Origin: Astrobacterium formosum
Lineage (GTDB): Bacteria > Pseudomonadota > Alphaproteobacteria > Rhizobiales > Xanthobacteraceae
DNA: 64,000 nucleotides
NCBI GenBank assembly: GCA_030848545.1
Contig: JAVDCA010000012.1
Location: forward strand, 62,001-126,000
Reading direction: 5' to 3'
Both the position numbers and the translations under genes were made by a program. Below the pieces are notes generated by a model that was not told where the DNA came from, ran no database searches, and saw nothing but the letters and a program-made list of their open reading frames with translations. Positions 44,491 through 53,071 of the stretch are shown one piece after another (positions within the stretch are counted from its first letter, which is position 1; each line of letters opens with the position of its first letter).

Positions 44491-47400
44491 ATGGCCGACA
44501 TTGTTCTTCTCGCGCACCGCGGCAGCAACCCGTATCCGGACCACTCTCGCGAGGCCTATGTATGGGCTGTCAACTGGGGTGCGGACTTCATCGAGCCCGA
44601 TCTCTATCGCACCAAGGATGGCGTACTCGTCGCCAGCCACGACAACCACAACTATTCCAATCTGACCTATGACGAAGCGAAAGCGCTCGAGCCGGCGCTC
44701 CTGACCTTCGGTGAAGTCATAGAGCTCGTCAAAACGATGTCGATCGAGACCGGCCGCGCCATCGGCATCATTCCGGAGACCAAGAGTACGGACTACGCAA
44801 CCAGCGAAGCGGTCATCCAGACTCTGATCGCGCACGAGTTCACCAATCCGGATCTGGTCACGATCCAGAGTTTCTCGGCGACCAACCTGCAGCAACTGAA
44901 CGACACCATCATGCCGCAGTACGGCGTCGACATCCCGCTGGCCTATCTCGGCAGCGGCATTACAAATCCGAGCGAGATCGCAACATTTGCGGACATCGTC
45001 GCTCCGAGCGTCGGCTCGTTCAACGCCGCCGACGTCGCCGCCGCACACGCCGCCGGCCTCCAGGTGACGACCTGGACGATTCTCGGCTCGCAGGCTGACA
45101 TCCAGGCGCTCGTGGACATGGGGGTGGACGCCGTCTTCGTCGACGATACCAAGCTCGCCCGCGCGAGTATCGAGGCCATTTCCGGAGCGAAAGTTGTCTA
45201 TGGTACGGCCGTATCGGATGAGGCCTCGGGCACGGCCGGCAGCGACGTCGTATATGCCATGCAGGGCGACGACATCGTACGTGCCAAGGACGGCGAAGAC
45301 CTGGTGTATGGCGACGGCGGCGACGATGTCGTCTTTGGTGGCGCCGGCAACGACATTCTGGTCGGCGGTTCTGGCACAGATTACCTGTCCGGCGATGGCG
45401 GCACCGACGTTCTCGACGGCGGCGCCGGTAACGACGTCATCGTGGCGAGCGGCGACGCCGTCCTGTTCCGCAAGGGCTCCGGCATCGAACTGATCGTGCT
45501 CGATGCCGCGAGCACCATTACGTTCGAGAACATCGCTTCGAGCGAGGTCACCGTCGTGCGGGCCGGTGCCGACCTGATCGTTCGCGCGGGCGAGGACGCG
45601 CTGGTGATCCGTGGGGGTGGCGGTAATGCCGCAGTTCTGCCGGGTACATTGACGTTCGCCGATGGTGTGACGCTGTCCGGCACCGACCTGGCGGCGCGCG
45701 CCGCCAATGGGACGGACGCCGGCGTCGCTGCCGTGCTGCCAGGGCTCGAAGCATTGCTTGCCCATGCGCCCAGCCTCGCCACCGAGCCGCCGGTGGTGGA
45801 GCCGATCGACCTCGTCGTCAATGGCGGGTTCGAGGATCTGACCGGCGCCGACGACAGCGCCAGTTGGGGCTACCGCAACACGAGCCCGGCCGGCGTCATC
45901 GCGGGCTGGATCAACACCGGCGACACCCGTGCGGAAGTGCACAAGGACACCGTCGGTGGCGTCGGCCCGGCAGAAGGCACCTACTGGTTCGACCTGGAAG
46001 GCGCGCCCAAGAACGCCAAGCTGGTGCAGACCGTCGCGGGCGTCGAGCGCGGCGCAACCTACCAGCTGTCGTTCAAGATCGCCGACACCGACACCGCCCA
46101 GGCGAGCGACACGGTCAGTGTCTATTGGGGCGGAGAGCTCATCTACACGGGAATCCCGAAGAACAAGTGGCAGGAGATCACCATCGACGTGCTCGGCGGT
46201 GCCGGTGACGGGTCCAACACCTTGACTTTCGCGAGCGTCACGTCGAGCCCGAACGGTGCCGGGGTCGCGCTCGACGACGTGTCGCTGATCCGTATCGAAG
46301 AGAACCCGAACCTGATCGTGAACGGCAGTTTCGAAGATCTGACCGGCGCCAACAACGGCAACTGGTCCGGCGACTGGGGTTATCGGAACAACAGCGGTGT
46401 CATCCCGGGCTGGACGCAAGTCGACACCAGTGCCGGCGGACGCGCCGAGCTGCACTTCGACACGCAGAACGGCATCTCGGCCCGGGACGGCAATGTCTGG
46501 TTCGATATGGACGGCTACGGCAACAACGCCAAGCTGGTCCAGACGGTCGCGGGTGTCCAGGGGGGTGCAACGTACCGACTCACCTTCTTCATCGCCGACG
46601 CCGACGCTCGGACCACCGACGATGGCGTGCGCGTCTATTGGGGCGGGCAAGTCGTCTACGAGGGCGTGCCGATGAATGCCTGGCAGAAGATCACGATCGA
46701 CGTCGTGGGCGGCGCTGGCGACGGCACCAACCAGCTGATCTTCCAGGGCACCGAGTCCAACCTGAATGCCTACGGCGCTGCGCTCGACAATGTCTCGTTG
46801 CGCAAGATTGCCGACGCACCGCCGCCCAACGCCGCACCGGTGGCCGGCAACGATGCCGGGCTCGGCACGGACTATGGCACGGCGCTGACGATCGCGGTGG
46901 CGGCGTTGCTCGCCAACGATACCGATGCGAACGGCGACGTTCTGACGATCCTGTCGGTGTCGAACGGCGCCGGCGGCACGGTTGCGCTGGATGCGGAGGG
47001 CAACGTCGTCTTCACCCCGGCCGAAGGTTTCGAAGGCGATGCGTCGTTCTCCTACACGATCTCCGACGGCAAGGGCGGCACGTCGACGGCGACTGTCGTG
47101 GTGACGGTTGCGCCGCAGCCGCAGGCCGACGTCGGCACGCCGGGCGACGACGTCCTCATGGGCACGTCGCGAGACGACGTGATGCTGGCCGACCTCGGCG
47201 ATGACGAGGCCCACGGTGGTGCCGGCAACGACACCATCGACGGCGGCGACGGCGACGACCTCGTCGACGGCGGCGAAGGCAACGACGTCCTGACGGGCGG
47301 GGCCGGCGACGACGTCCTGCAAGGCGGTGAAGGCGACGACACCATCGCGGGCGGGGCGGGCTTCGACACCCTCGACCTCTCCGGCGCCACCGGGGCGATC

Positions 47401-48084
47401 TCGCTCGACCTGGCGGCGGGCCGCGCCTCGGGCGCCGGCATCGGCTCCGACACCTTCACCGGCATCGAGGCGTTCCGCTTCGGCGCCGGCAACGACGTGG
47501 TGACGGGCGGCAACGGTGACGAGATCTTCGACGGCGGCGCCGGCAACGACACCCTCAAAGGCGGTGCCGGTGACGATCAGCTCGCGGGTGGCGACGGCAA
47601 CGACACGCTCGACGGCGGTTCGGGCGACGACGTGGTCGCCGGCGGTGCCGGTGACGACACCCTCAAGGGCGGCTCGGGCGACGACAAGGTCGATGGCGGC
47701 GACGGCATCGACAACATCGACGCCGGTTCGGGCGACGACATCGTCACGGCGGGTGCCGGCAACGACGTGGTCAATGGCGGTTCGGGTAACGACGCCATCA
47801 CCGGCGGCCTCGGCAACGATGTGCTCACCGGCGGCTCCGGCCACGACGTGTTCGTGTTCGCGGCCGGCTTCGGCAAGGACACCATCAAGGACTTCGCCCT
47901 GACCGGTTCGAGCTCCGACATGATCGAGTTCTCGACCGACCTGTTCGCGGACTTCTCCGAGGTGATGTCGCACGCGACCCAGTCGGGTTCGGACGTCCTG
48001 CTCGCGATCGATGCCGACACCACGTTGACGCTCGCCAACGTCAAGCTCGCTGCACTTGCCACCGACGACTTCCGCTTCGCCTGA
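44491..48084 (+). CDS. Secreted RTX glycerophosphodiester phosphodiesterase, 1197 aa
   Basis: GDPD domain at 1-232 with the same His9-Arg10/Glu35-x-Asp37/His50 set. An RTX block follows at about 237-317. Two DUF642-like beta domains lie at about 439-603 and 604-774 ('NGGFEDLTGADD' and 'NGSFEDLTGANN'), then a tandem-95 module at 780-874, RTX repeats and the cassette (957-1197). It looks like a mosaic: its front resembles the second GDPD gene and its middle the first. GGAG precedes the ATG by about 8 bases. Secretion by the neighbouring type I system is inferred. Confidence 0.9.
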   Translation: MADIVLLAHRGSNPYPDHSREAYVWAVNWGADFIEPDLYRTKDGVLVASHDNHNYSNLTYDEAKALEPALLTFGEVIELVKTMSIETGRAIGIIPETKSTDYATSEAVIQTLIAHEFTNPDLVTIQSFSATNLQQLNDTIMPQYGVDIPLAYLGSGITNPSEIATFADIVAPSVGSFNAADVAAAHAAGLQVTTWTILGSQADIQALVDMGVDAVFVDDTKLARASIEAISGAKVVYGTAVSDEASGTAGSDVVYAMQGDDIVRAKDGEDLVYGDGGDDVVFGGAGNDILVGGSGTDYLSGDGGTDVLDGGAGNDVIVASGDAVLFRKGSGIELIVLDAASTITFENIASSEVTVVRAGADLIVRAGEDALVIRGGGGNAAVLPGTLTFADGVTLSGTDLAARAANGTDAGVAAVLPGLEALLAHAPSLATEPPVVEPIDLVVNGGFEDLTGADDSASWGYRNTSPAGVIAGWINTGDTRAEVHKDTVGGVGPAEGTYWFDLEGAPKNAKLVQTVAGVERGATYQLSFKIADTDTAQASDTVSVYWGGELIYTGIPKNKWQEITIDVLGGAGDGSNTLTFASVTSSPNGAGVALDDVSLIRIEENPNLIVNGSFEDLTGANNGNWSGDWGYRNNSGVIPGWTQVDTSAGGRAELHFDTQNGISARDGNVWFDMDGYGNNAKLVQTVAGVQGGATYRLTFFIADADARTTDDGVRVYWGGQVVYEGVPMNAWQKITIDVVGGAGDGTNQLIFQGTESNLNAYGAALDNVSLRKIADAPPPNAAPVAGNDAGLGTDYGTALTIAVAALLANDTDANGDVLTILSVSNGAGGTVALDAEGNVVFTPAEGFEGDASFSYTISDGKGGTSTATVVVTVAPQPQADVGTPGDDVLMGTSRDDVMLADLGDDEAHGGAGNDTIDGGDGDDLVDGGEGNDVLTGGAGDDVLQGGEGDDTIAGGAGFDTLDLSGATGAISLDLAAGRASGAGIGSDTFTGIEAFRFGAGNDVVTGGNGDEIFDGGAGNDTLKGGAGDDQLAGGDGNDTLDGGSGDDVVAGGAGDDTLKGGSGDDKVDGGDGIDNIDAGSGDDIVTAGAGNDVVNGGSGNDAITGGLGNDVLTGGSGHDVFVFAAGFGKDTIKDFALTGSSSDMIEFSTDLFADFSEVMSHATQSGSDVLLAIDADTTLTLANVKLAALATDDFRFA
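46825..47313 (+). repeat. 489-bp block shared with the first GDPD gene
   Basis: Gap-free counterpart of 33072-33560, encoding the tandem-95 module and adjoining RTX repeats. Confidence 0.75.
47359..48084 (+). repeat. 726-bp C-terminal RTX/secretion cassette, copy 4
   Basis: Same length as the others. The first half is nearly identical to copy 3 (both read DLSGATGAISLDLAAGRASG), while the end matches copy 2 (ADFSEVMSHATQSG), a mosaic pattern. Confidence 0.85.
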
Positions 48085-48115
48085 GGCGGACGTCACGGGG
48101 CTGAATCAACGACGA

Positions 48116-48140
48116 CGGGGCGCCCGTGAAGGGCGCCCCG
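48116..48140 (+). terminator. GC-rich hairpin terminator after third GDPD gene
   Basis: CGGGGCGCCC-GTGAA-GGGCGCCCCG forms a perfect 10-bp stem 32 bases after the stop. Confidence 0.82.
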
Positions 48141-48180
48141 AATGTCGGTGATACCGGCCGTCTTTAGTCATAATCACCGC

Positions 48181-48289
48181 CGTCATTGCGAGCGGAGCGA
48201 AGCAATCCAGTCCTTGCTTTAGGGCCCTGGATTGCTTCGTCGCTCCGCACCTCGCAATGACGGGCCAAGGTCAATGGCGTTGGTGTAAG
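48181..48289. repeat. Palindromic CATTGCGAG repeat, copy 2, with tail
   Basis: CGTCATTGCGAGCGGAGCG at 48181 pairs with the segment ending CTCGCAATGACG at 48262; internal AGCAATCCAG and CTGGATTGCT arms also pair. The tail AAGGTCAATGGCGTTGGTGT (48268-48287) is the reverse complement, with a few differences, of 8468-8487. It occupies most of the gap between two convergent genes. Confidence 0.8.
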
Positions 48290-48379
48290 TATCCGTAACA
48301 GAACCAAAATGCGGGAATCGCGCTTGCCCGGGACCGGTGCAGTTTTCGTGTAGCGACTCCCGTCGTGTCGAAATGCGCC

Positions 48380-50680
48380 TCAGGCGGTCGCCGGGAACTC
48401 GAGGTCGAGAAGCGACACGTAACCTTCGATCAAGGCATCGCCATAATGGATGCCGCCGACATCGACGCTGATCCGCGTTCCGCTCCCGCCGTCGACAGGC
48501 GCCAAAGTCACATCGTCGGCGGAAAACCCGGAAAGCTCGATCTTGTCCTCGCCGGAAACGAAATCCTCGATGCGGTCGGATCCGAAAAAGCCGCTCAACA
48601 CATAGGTATCCCGCCCCTCTCCGCCGGAGAGAGTGTCATCGCCTTCGCCGCCTTCGATGTGATCGTCGCCGGTTCCACCTTCGATCAAATCACCATCCGC
48701 TCCGCCCACGAGGATATCGGCGCCACTTCCGCCGATCAGAGTGTCGTCGCCGTCGCCGCCAGTGAGGCGGTCGTCTCCCGAGCCGCCCGTAATCGTGTCG
48801 TCGCCTGCGCCTGCGCGCAATTCGAGAGATGTAGCGCTCGTCAACAGCGAGGCATCGATCGTGTCGTTGCCGTCCCCGGCGTCGATCTGCACGGACGGCA
48901 ACCCGGCTGCCGCCCAATCGCCGATGAGATCAAAGCTGTCCGCATCGGACCCTAACAGGAACTCGAAGCGTTCGACGTCGATTATCTGGGAGTAATCGCC
49001 GTTGGCCTCCAGGAAGAGCCATGGCCCATCGGCGCTCATGGTCAGCGCACCGGAGAGCGCACCGGAGAACTCATAGATGTCGTGGCCTGTTCCACCCCGG
49101 ACTGTATCGTTGCCGTCCCCCAGCGTGTATCGGAATACGTCGTCGCCACCGCCGCCGTCGATCACGTCATCGCCGCCGCCGCCGCCGATGACGTCATCGA
49201 ACCGCCCGCCCGTGAACGCGTCCCGCCCCGTGGCGTCGACCACGTCCGCGACAATGTCGATCTCGCGCTGTACCCAGTCGGACGCCGCGCCGTCGCTGTC
49301 GGTCGTCCGCACCGCGACGGTGCGGTTGTCGTCGGAACCGACGGCGAGCGAGAAGTCGCCGATCTGATTGACATAGGCGATATGGCCGAGAACGGCGCTC
49401 GCCGACGCGCCCGTGATCGGCGCGGCAAAGTGGATCGTCAGGAGGCCGGATGCGGCGTCGAAACCCACGGTCCCGCCGAGACTGGCGACCAGCGCTTCGC
49501 CGGCTTCCGTCAACTGGAGGCGTTCGCCGGCGTCGTCCGTGGCGTCACCATCGGCCGTGTAGGTGCCGGCCTGATACCCCGAGGACACACGCGCCTCGAT
49601 GGAGCTGATCTTGTCTTCCGGTTCGCTCGCCGAAGCGTCGAGAATGCGCGCAGCTTCGCCGGCGACCGGGGTGGCGATCAGGGACGACGACGCGGTGGCG
49701 ACGAGACCTGTGTCCTGTCCGAGCGAGAGAGTCGGTGCGGCATTGCTGCCGTGAATGGTGATCGTCAGCGTCTCAGTGGCGAATCCGCCGCGACCATCGG
49801 ATACCGTGTAGGGAAAAGTGTCGGTGAGCGTGTCGTTCGCCGTCAGGGCCTGGATCTGCGTGTCCGCATTGGAAAGCGTGTAGACGTATCGTCCGTCCGC
49901 GTTCAGCGTCAGGGTGCCATACTGTCCCGTCACCGCGGCGCCGAGATTGGACGCAGCGCCGGCGATGTCGGTGACGACCAGCACGTCCAGGTCGACATCG
50001 GTGTCGTTGGCCAGAACGTTTCCGGTCGCGGTGACGTGCGAATCTTCGCTGACGCTGGCCACATCGTCTGCTCCGGTGGGAGCGGTGTTTGTTTCGCCGC
50101 CCGGGTCGGGATTGCCGTCGCCGCCGGGGTCGGTGTTCTCCCCGTTGTCGGGAGTGGACGTGACGACGGGTGCGGGCGCGTCGAATTGTGCGCCTCCCAG
50201 TGCTGCCCCGGCCGCTGGCTCAGCGGCCGTCAGCAGAGCGACGGGTGTTGCGCCGGTTGCGAGCATGTCCACGAGCGCGTCGGCGAACTGTGCCGATGAT
50301 TGCGGACCGGCATCACCTGCTGCCGGCAGCAGCGATTGATCGGACGATATCGGGAACTCATCGACGAACGTCGCGGCGCTCACGACCCGGTCGGCACCGA
50401 GCTGCACCGCGATGCCGGCGAACGGTCGTCCATCGCCGTCGTAAAAATGTTCGAGCACCACCGTGGAATGATTGTCGAAGACGAAGACCAGCCGATCGCC
50501 GACGCGAACGAGGGTGATCTTCTCGTCGGCCACGCCATGGAGGTCGAGCATGCCGCGATGATCGAGCGCGACTGTCAGGCTGCCGTTGTCGGGTGGCTTG
50601 GTGATCGCAACGACGTGTTCCGATGTGCCCGTATCCGAACCAGACGTCGTTGGTTGGGTCGCCTTTTCAGCGCCAGCCAT
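48380..50680 (-). CDS. VCBS/cadherin-like RTX protein, 766 aa (no enzyme domain seen)
   Basis: No signal peptide. Residues about 40-110 form a beta-rich module (ITLVRVGDRLVFVFDNHST) reminiscent of the N-terminal parts of large alphaproteobacterial adhesins. A Pro/Gly/Asp linker follows, then a VCBS-type repeat (about 205-310: 'NVLANDTDVDLDVLVV', 'GQYGTLTLNADGRYVY'), a cadherin-like domain (about 315-475) and RTX nonapeptides. The C-terminus ('YVLSGFFGSDRIEDFVSGED') is unrelated to the 726-bp cassette. It is transcribed divergently from the type I secretion genes, so it may be another substrate, possibly a surface protein. Confidence 0.82.
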   Translation of the reverse strand: MAGAEKATQPTTSGSDTGTSEHVVAITKPPDNGSLTVALDHRGMLDLHGVADEKITLVRVGDRLVFVFDNHSTVVLEHFYDGDGRPFAGIAVQLGADRVVSAATFVDEFPISSDQSLLPAAGDAGPQSSAQFADALVDMLATGATPVALLTAAEPAAGAALGGAQFDAPAPVVTSTPDNGENTDPGGDGNPDPGGETNTAPTGADDVASVSEDSHVTATGNVLANDTDVDLDVLVVTDIAGAASNLGAAVTGQYGTLTLNADGRYVYTLSNADTQIQALTANDTLTDTFPYTVSDGRGGFATETLTITIHGSNAAPTLSLGQDTGLVATASSSLIATPVAGEAARILDASASEPEDKISSIEARVSSGYQAGTYTADGDATDDAGERLQLTEAGEALVASLGGTVGFDAASGLLTIHFAAPITGASASAVLGHIAYVNQIGDFSLAVGSDDNRTVAVRTTDSDGAASDWVQREIDIVADVVDATGRDAFTGGRFDDVIGGGGGDDVIDGGGGDDVFRYTLGDGNDTVRGGTGHDIYEFSGALSGALTMSADGPWLFLEANGDYSQIIDVERFEFLLGSDADSFDLIGDWAAAGLPSVQIDAGDGNDTIDASLLTSATSLELRAGAGDDTITGGSGDDRLTGGDGDDTLIGGSGADILVGGADGDLIEGGTGDDHIEGGEGDDTLSGGEGRDTYVLSGFFGSDRIEDFVSGEDKIELSGFSADDVTLAPVDGGSGTRISVDVGGIHYGDALIEGYVSLLDLEFPATA

Positions 50681-50795
50681 GTGTCGTGCCGCCCCGTCTC
50701 ACGCTCAGTGTTACTCAAAAATTTCAGCGGCATATTCACTAAGAAGCACCAGGTAATCAATTAAAATGAAACCATAACGGCGCGCCTCGGTTAAT

Positions 50796-50813
50796 ATGAC
50801 AGTCGTGTGAAAG
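50796..50813 (-). promoter_or_regulatory. Possible Pho box upstream of the VCBS/RTX gene
   Basis: Read on the minus strand, CTTTCAC-ACGA-CTGTCAT matches the two-half PhoB box (CTGTCAT/C, 11-base period) at 12 of 14 positions. It lies about 116 bases before the start codon. This was found by eye. Confidence 0.35.
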
Positions 50814-51072
50814 TAATATGATGGTTATACGATTAATACGCCTACTTTTTGTCGAGGGTGCCGGTTGATTCAATTGTTTATCAGCAATGCATGGCGAGCA
50901 ATACTTGAGAAGACGAGGGCGGGGCAGGCCAAGCACCGAGCTTCCACGTCGCAGTCGTGGCGACGGTTAGGGCTCATCGACGCGGTGCCATCGATCCCTC
51001 GGCAGTGGCGGATTCGTTGGCTGGCCTGTCGGTCGACCGAGGCGCGGCCCGTCTCGGGACAGCGAAGATGTT

Positions 51073-51101
51073 GCCCGCACACTCCACGAGTGTGCGCGGG
51101 C
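51073..51101. other. Hairpin in the gap between the VCBS/RTX gene and the secretion operon
   Basis: GCACACTC (51077-51084) and GAGTGTGC (51088-51095) form an 8-bp stem with a 3-base loop, flanked by GCCC and GGGC that can extend it. It is the only clear structure in the 638-base gap 50681-51318 apart from the possible Pho box; no gene is supported there on either strand. Confidence 0.4.
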
Positions 51102-51318
51102 GCGTCCGCACGCCGGTGCCCGGTTCGCATCACCTCGATGGCGTCGCGCGAACCGGTGGGCGGCAAGATCCTCGATAGCCCCCGGGACGTGACGATCACG
51201 GCTCGTATCGCCGGTGGATTGGCGGAGTGCGTTTCCCGTGTGTCAGATTGCTGTAACACGAGCGCTTTAACGGTCCGCTGCTTTGTCATTTCCTCGCTCG
51301 CAGCCGAGACCACCGTCG

Positions 51319-53067
51319 ATGTCAGGGAAGGCCGATCTTCAGTCTCCGAAGTCCGAATTGGCGGCGGCGCTGGCCGCGTGCCGCGGCACATTCGTGGCCA
51401 TTGCGGGCTTCAGCGCCATTCTCAATATCATGGCCTTGACCGGTTCGCTGTTCATGCTGGAGGTCTATGACCGTGTGCTCCCCAGCCGCAGCGTTCCCAC
51501 GCTCGTCGGCCTGCTCGCACTGGTGGTGGCAGTTTACTTGTTTCAAGGATTTCTGGATGGAATCCGCGGGCGGTTGCTGGTGCGCATCGGCATGCGCCTC
51601 GATAATGCACTCATCCGCCGCATCCACGATGCCCTGGTGCGGTTGCCCATGGAGGCGCCGAACAGCGGCGAAGGCATCCACCCGGTCCGCGACCTCGATG
51701 CCGTTCGCAGCTACCTGTCCGGGCCCGGTCCGACCGCCCTGTTCGACCTGCCGTGGTTGCCCCTCTATCTCGCCATCTGCTTCGCCTTCCATGTGTGGAT
51801 CGGGGTCACTGTGCTCGTCGGTGCGCTCGCCCTGGTGACACTGACGCTGGTGGCGGAGGCGAGATCCCGCGCCGCCGTTCGCGAAATGACCCAGGCGAGC
51901 GCCGAGCGCATGCGCCTTGCGGACTTGACCCGACGCTGCGCCGAGACCGTACAGGCATTGGGAATGTGCAGCGCCATGTCGGCGCGCTGGGCCGCGGCCA
52001 ACGAATCGCATCTGGCCCGTCAGGCGGCACTCAGTGACCTGACCGGGGGGTTCGGATCGGCCAGCCGGATCATGCGCATGCTGCTGCAGTCGGTCGTGCT
52101 CGCGGTCGGCGCCTATCTGGTGATCCAGCAGCAGGCGACCGCCGGCATCATCATCGCGTCATCGATCCTGTCGGCGCGCGCTCTTGCTCCCGTCGATCTG
52201 GCGATCGCGCAATGGAAAGGGTTTGCCGCCGCCCGTCAGGCCAAGGTGCGGCTGGACAAGCTCCTGGCGATCCTCAAGTCCCGGCCGGCACCGACGCCAC
52301 TGCCGGCTCCCGGCAAGGCTCTCACGGTCGACAACGTGTCGATTGCGCCGCCGGACGCGCAGCGTGTCGTCGTCCAGGACGTGAGCTTCGCCCTGAAGGC
52401 AGGGTCGGGGCTCGGCATCATCGGGCCCAGTGCATCGGGAAAGTCCAGCCTCGCCCGCCTTCTGGTCGGCATCTGGCGGCCGGCGCGCGGCTCGGTCCGG
52501 CTCGACGGCGCGGCGTTCGATCAATGGACATCGGATGGCCTCGGGCGGCATCTCGGCTATCTGCCGCAGAACGTGGAACTGATCGAAGGAACGGTGGCGG
52601 AAAACATCTCGCGCTTCGTTCCGGACGCCAAACCTGCCGACGTGATCGAGGCGGCCACGGCCGCCGGCGTCCACGAACTGATCGTCGGGCTCCCGCAGGG
52701 GTACGACACGCCGGTGGGAGAGCAGGGGCACAGACTCTCGGCCGGACAGCAGCAACGCATCGCCCTGGCTCGGGCACTGTACGGCAATCCGTTCCTGGTG
52801 GTGCTCGACGAGCCGAATTCCAATCTCGACGCCGAGGGTGACGAAGCGCTGTCGCGCGCGATTCTTTCCGTTCGCGCCCGTGGCGGCATCGTCGCGGTGG
52901 TCGCCCATCGGCCCAGCGCGCTGGCCGGCGTCGACCACGTCCTGGCGCTCGCGGACGGGCGTCAGCAGGCCTTCGGTCCGAAGGACGAAGTCCTCGCCAA
53001 GATCATCCAGCGCCCCACGCCGCAACAGGCGCCGCGCAAGATGTTCGTCCCAGCCGTAGCCGGGTAG
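51319..53067 (+). CDS. Type I secretion ABC transporter/permease (PrtD family)
   Basis: 582 residues from ATG 51319 (a TTG at 51283 in frame is less likely). An N-terminal six-helix exporter domain ('SLFMLEVYDRVLPSRSVPTL' is a PrtD-family signature) lacks a C39 peptidase. The ATPase has Walker A GPSASGKSS, signature LSAGQQQRIALARAL and Walker B LVVLDEPNSNLD. It exports unprocessed RTX proteins directly across both membranes. The adjacent fusion-protein gene starts four bases later. The outer-membrane TolC partner is not in the window. Confidence 0.93.
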   Translation: MSGKADLQSPKSELAAALAACRGTFVAIAGFSAILNIMALTGSLFMLEVYDRVLPSRSVPTLVGLLALVVAVYLFQGFLDGIRGRLLVRIGMRLDNALIRRIHDALVRLPMEAPNSGEGIHPVRDLDAVRSYLSGPGPTALFDLPWLPLYLAICFAFHVWIGVTVLVGALALVTLTLVAEARSRAAVREMTQASAERMRLADLTRRCAETVQALGMCSAMSARWAAANESHLARQAALSDLTGGFGSASRIMRMLLQSVVLAVGAYLVIQQQATAGIIIASSILSARALAPVDLAIAQWKGFAAARQAKVRLDKLLAILKSRPAPTPLPAPGKALTVDNVSIAPPDAQRVVVQDVSFALKAGSGLGIIGPSASGKSSLARLLVGIWRPARGSVRLDGAAFDQWTSDGLGRHLGYLPQNVELIEGTVAENISRFVPDAKPADVIEAATAAGVHELIVGLPQGYDTPVGEQGHRLSAGQQQRIALARALYGNPFLVVLDEPNSNLDAEGDEALSRAILSVRARGGIVAVVAHRPSALAGVDHVLALADGRQQAFGPKDEVLAKIIQRPTPQQAPRKMFVPAVAG

Positions 53068-53071
53068 ACCC

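Noticed and set aside
44356-48096. 1246-codon open frame on the - strand across the third GDPD gene (and similar ones at 31467-34436, 40432-41808, 42135-44180, 60168-62513)
   Set aside because: They are mirror images of GC-rich RTX repeats; GGCGGC-type codons stay open on both strands. The + strand has catalytic motifs, ribosome-binding sites and terminators.
50870-51391. 173-codon open frame on the - strand upstream of the exporter
   Set aside because: It overlaps the start of the exporter gene, lacks a ribosome-binding site and its composition is not protein-like.
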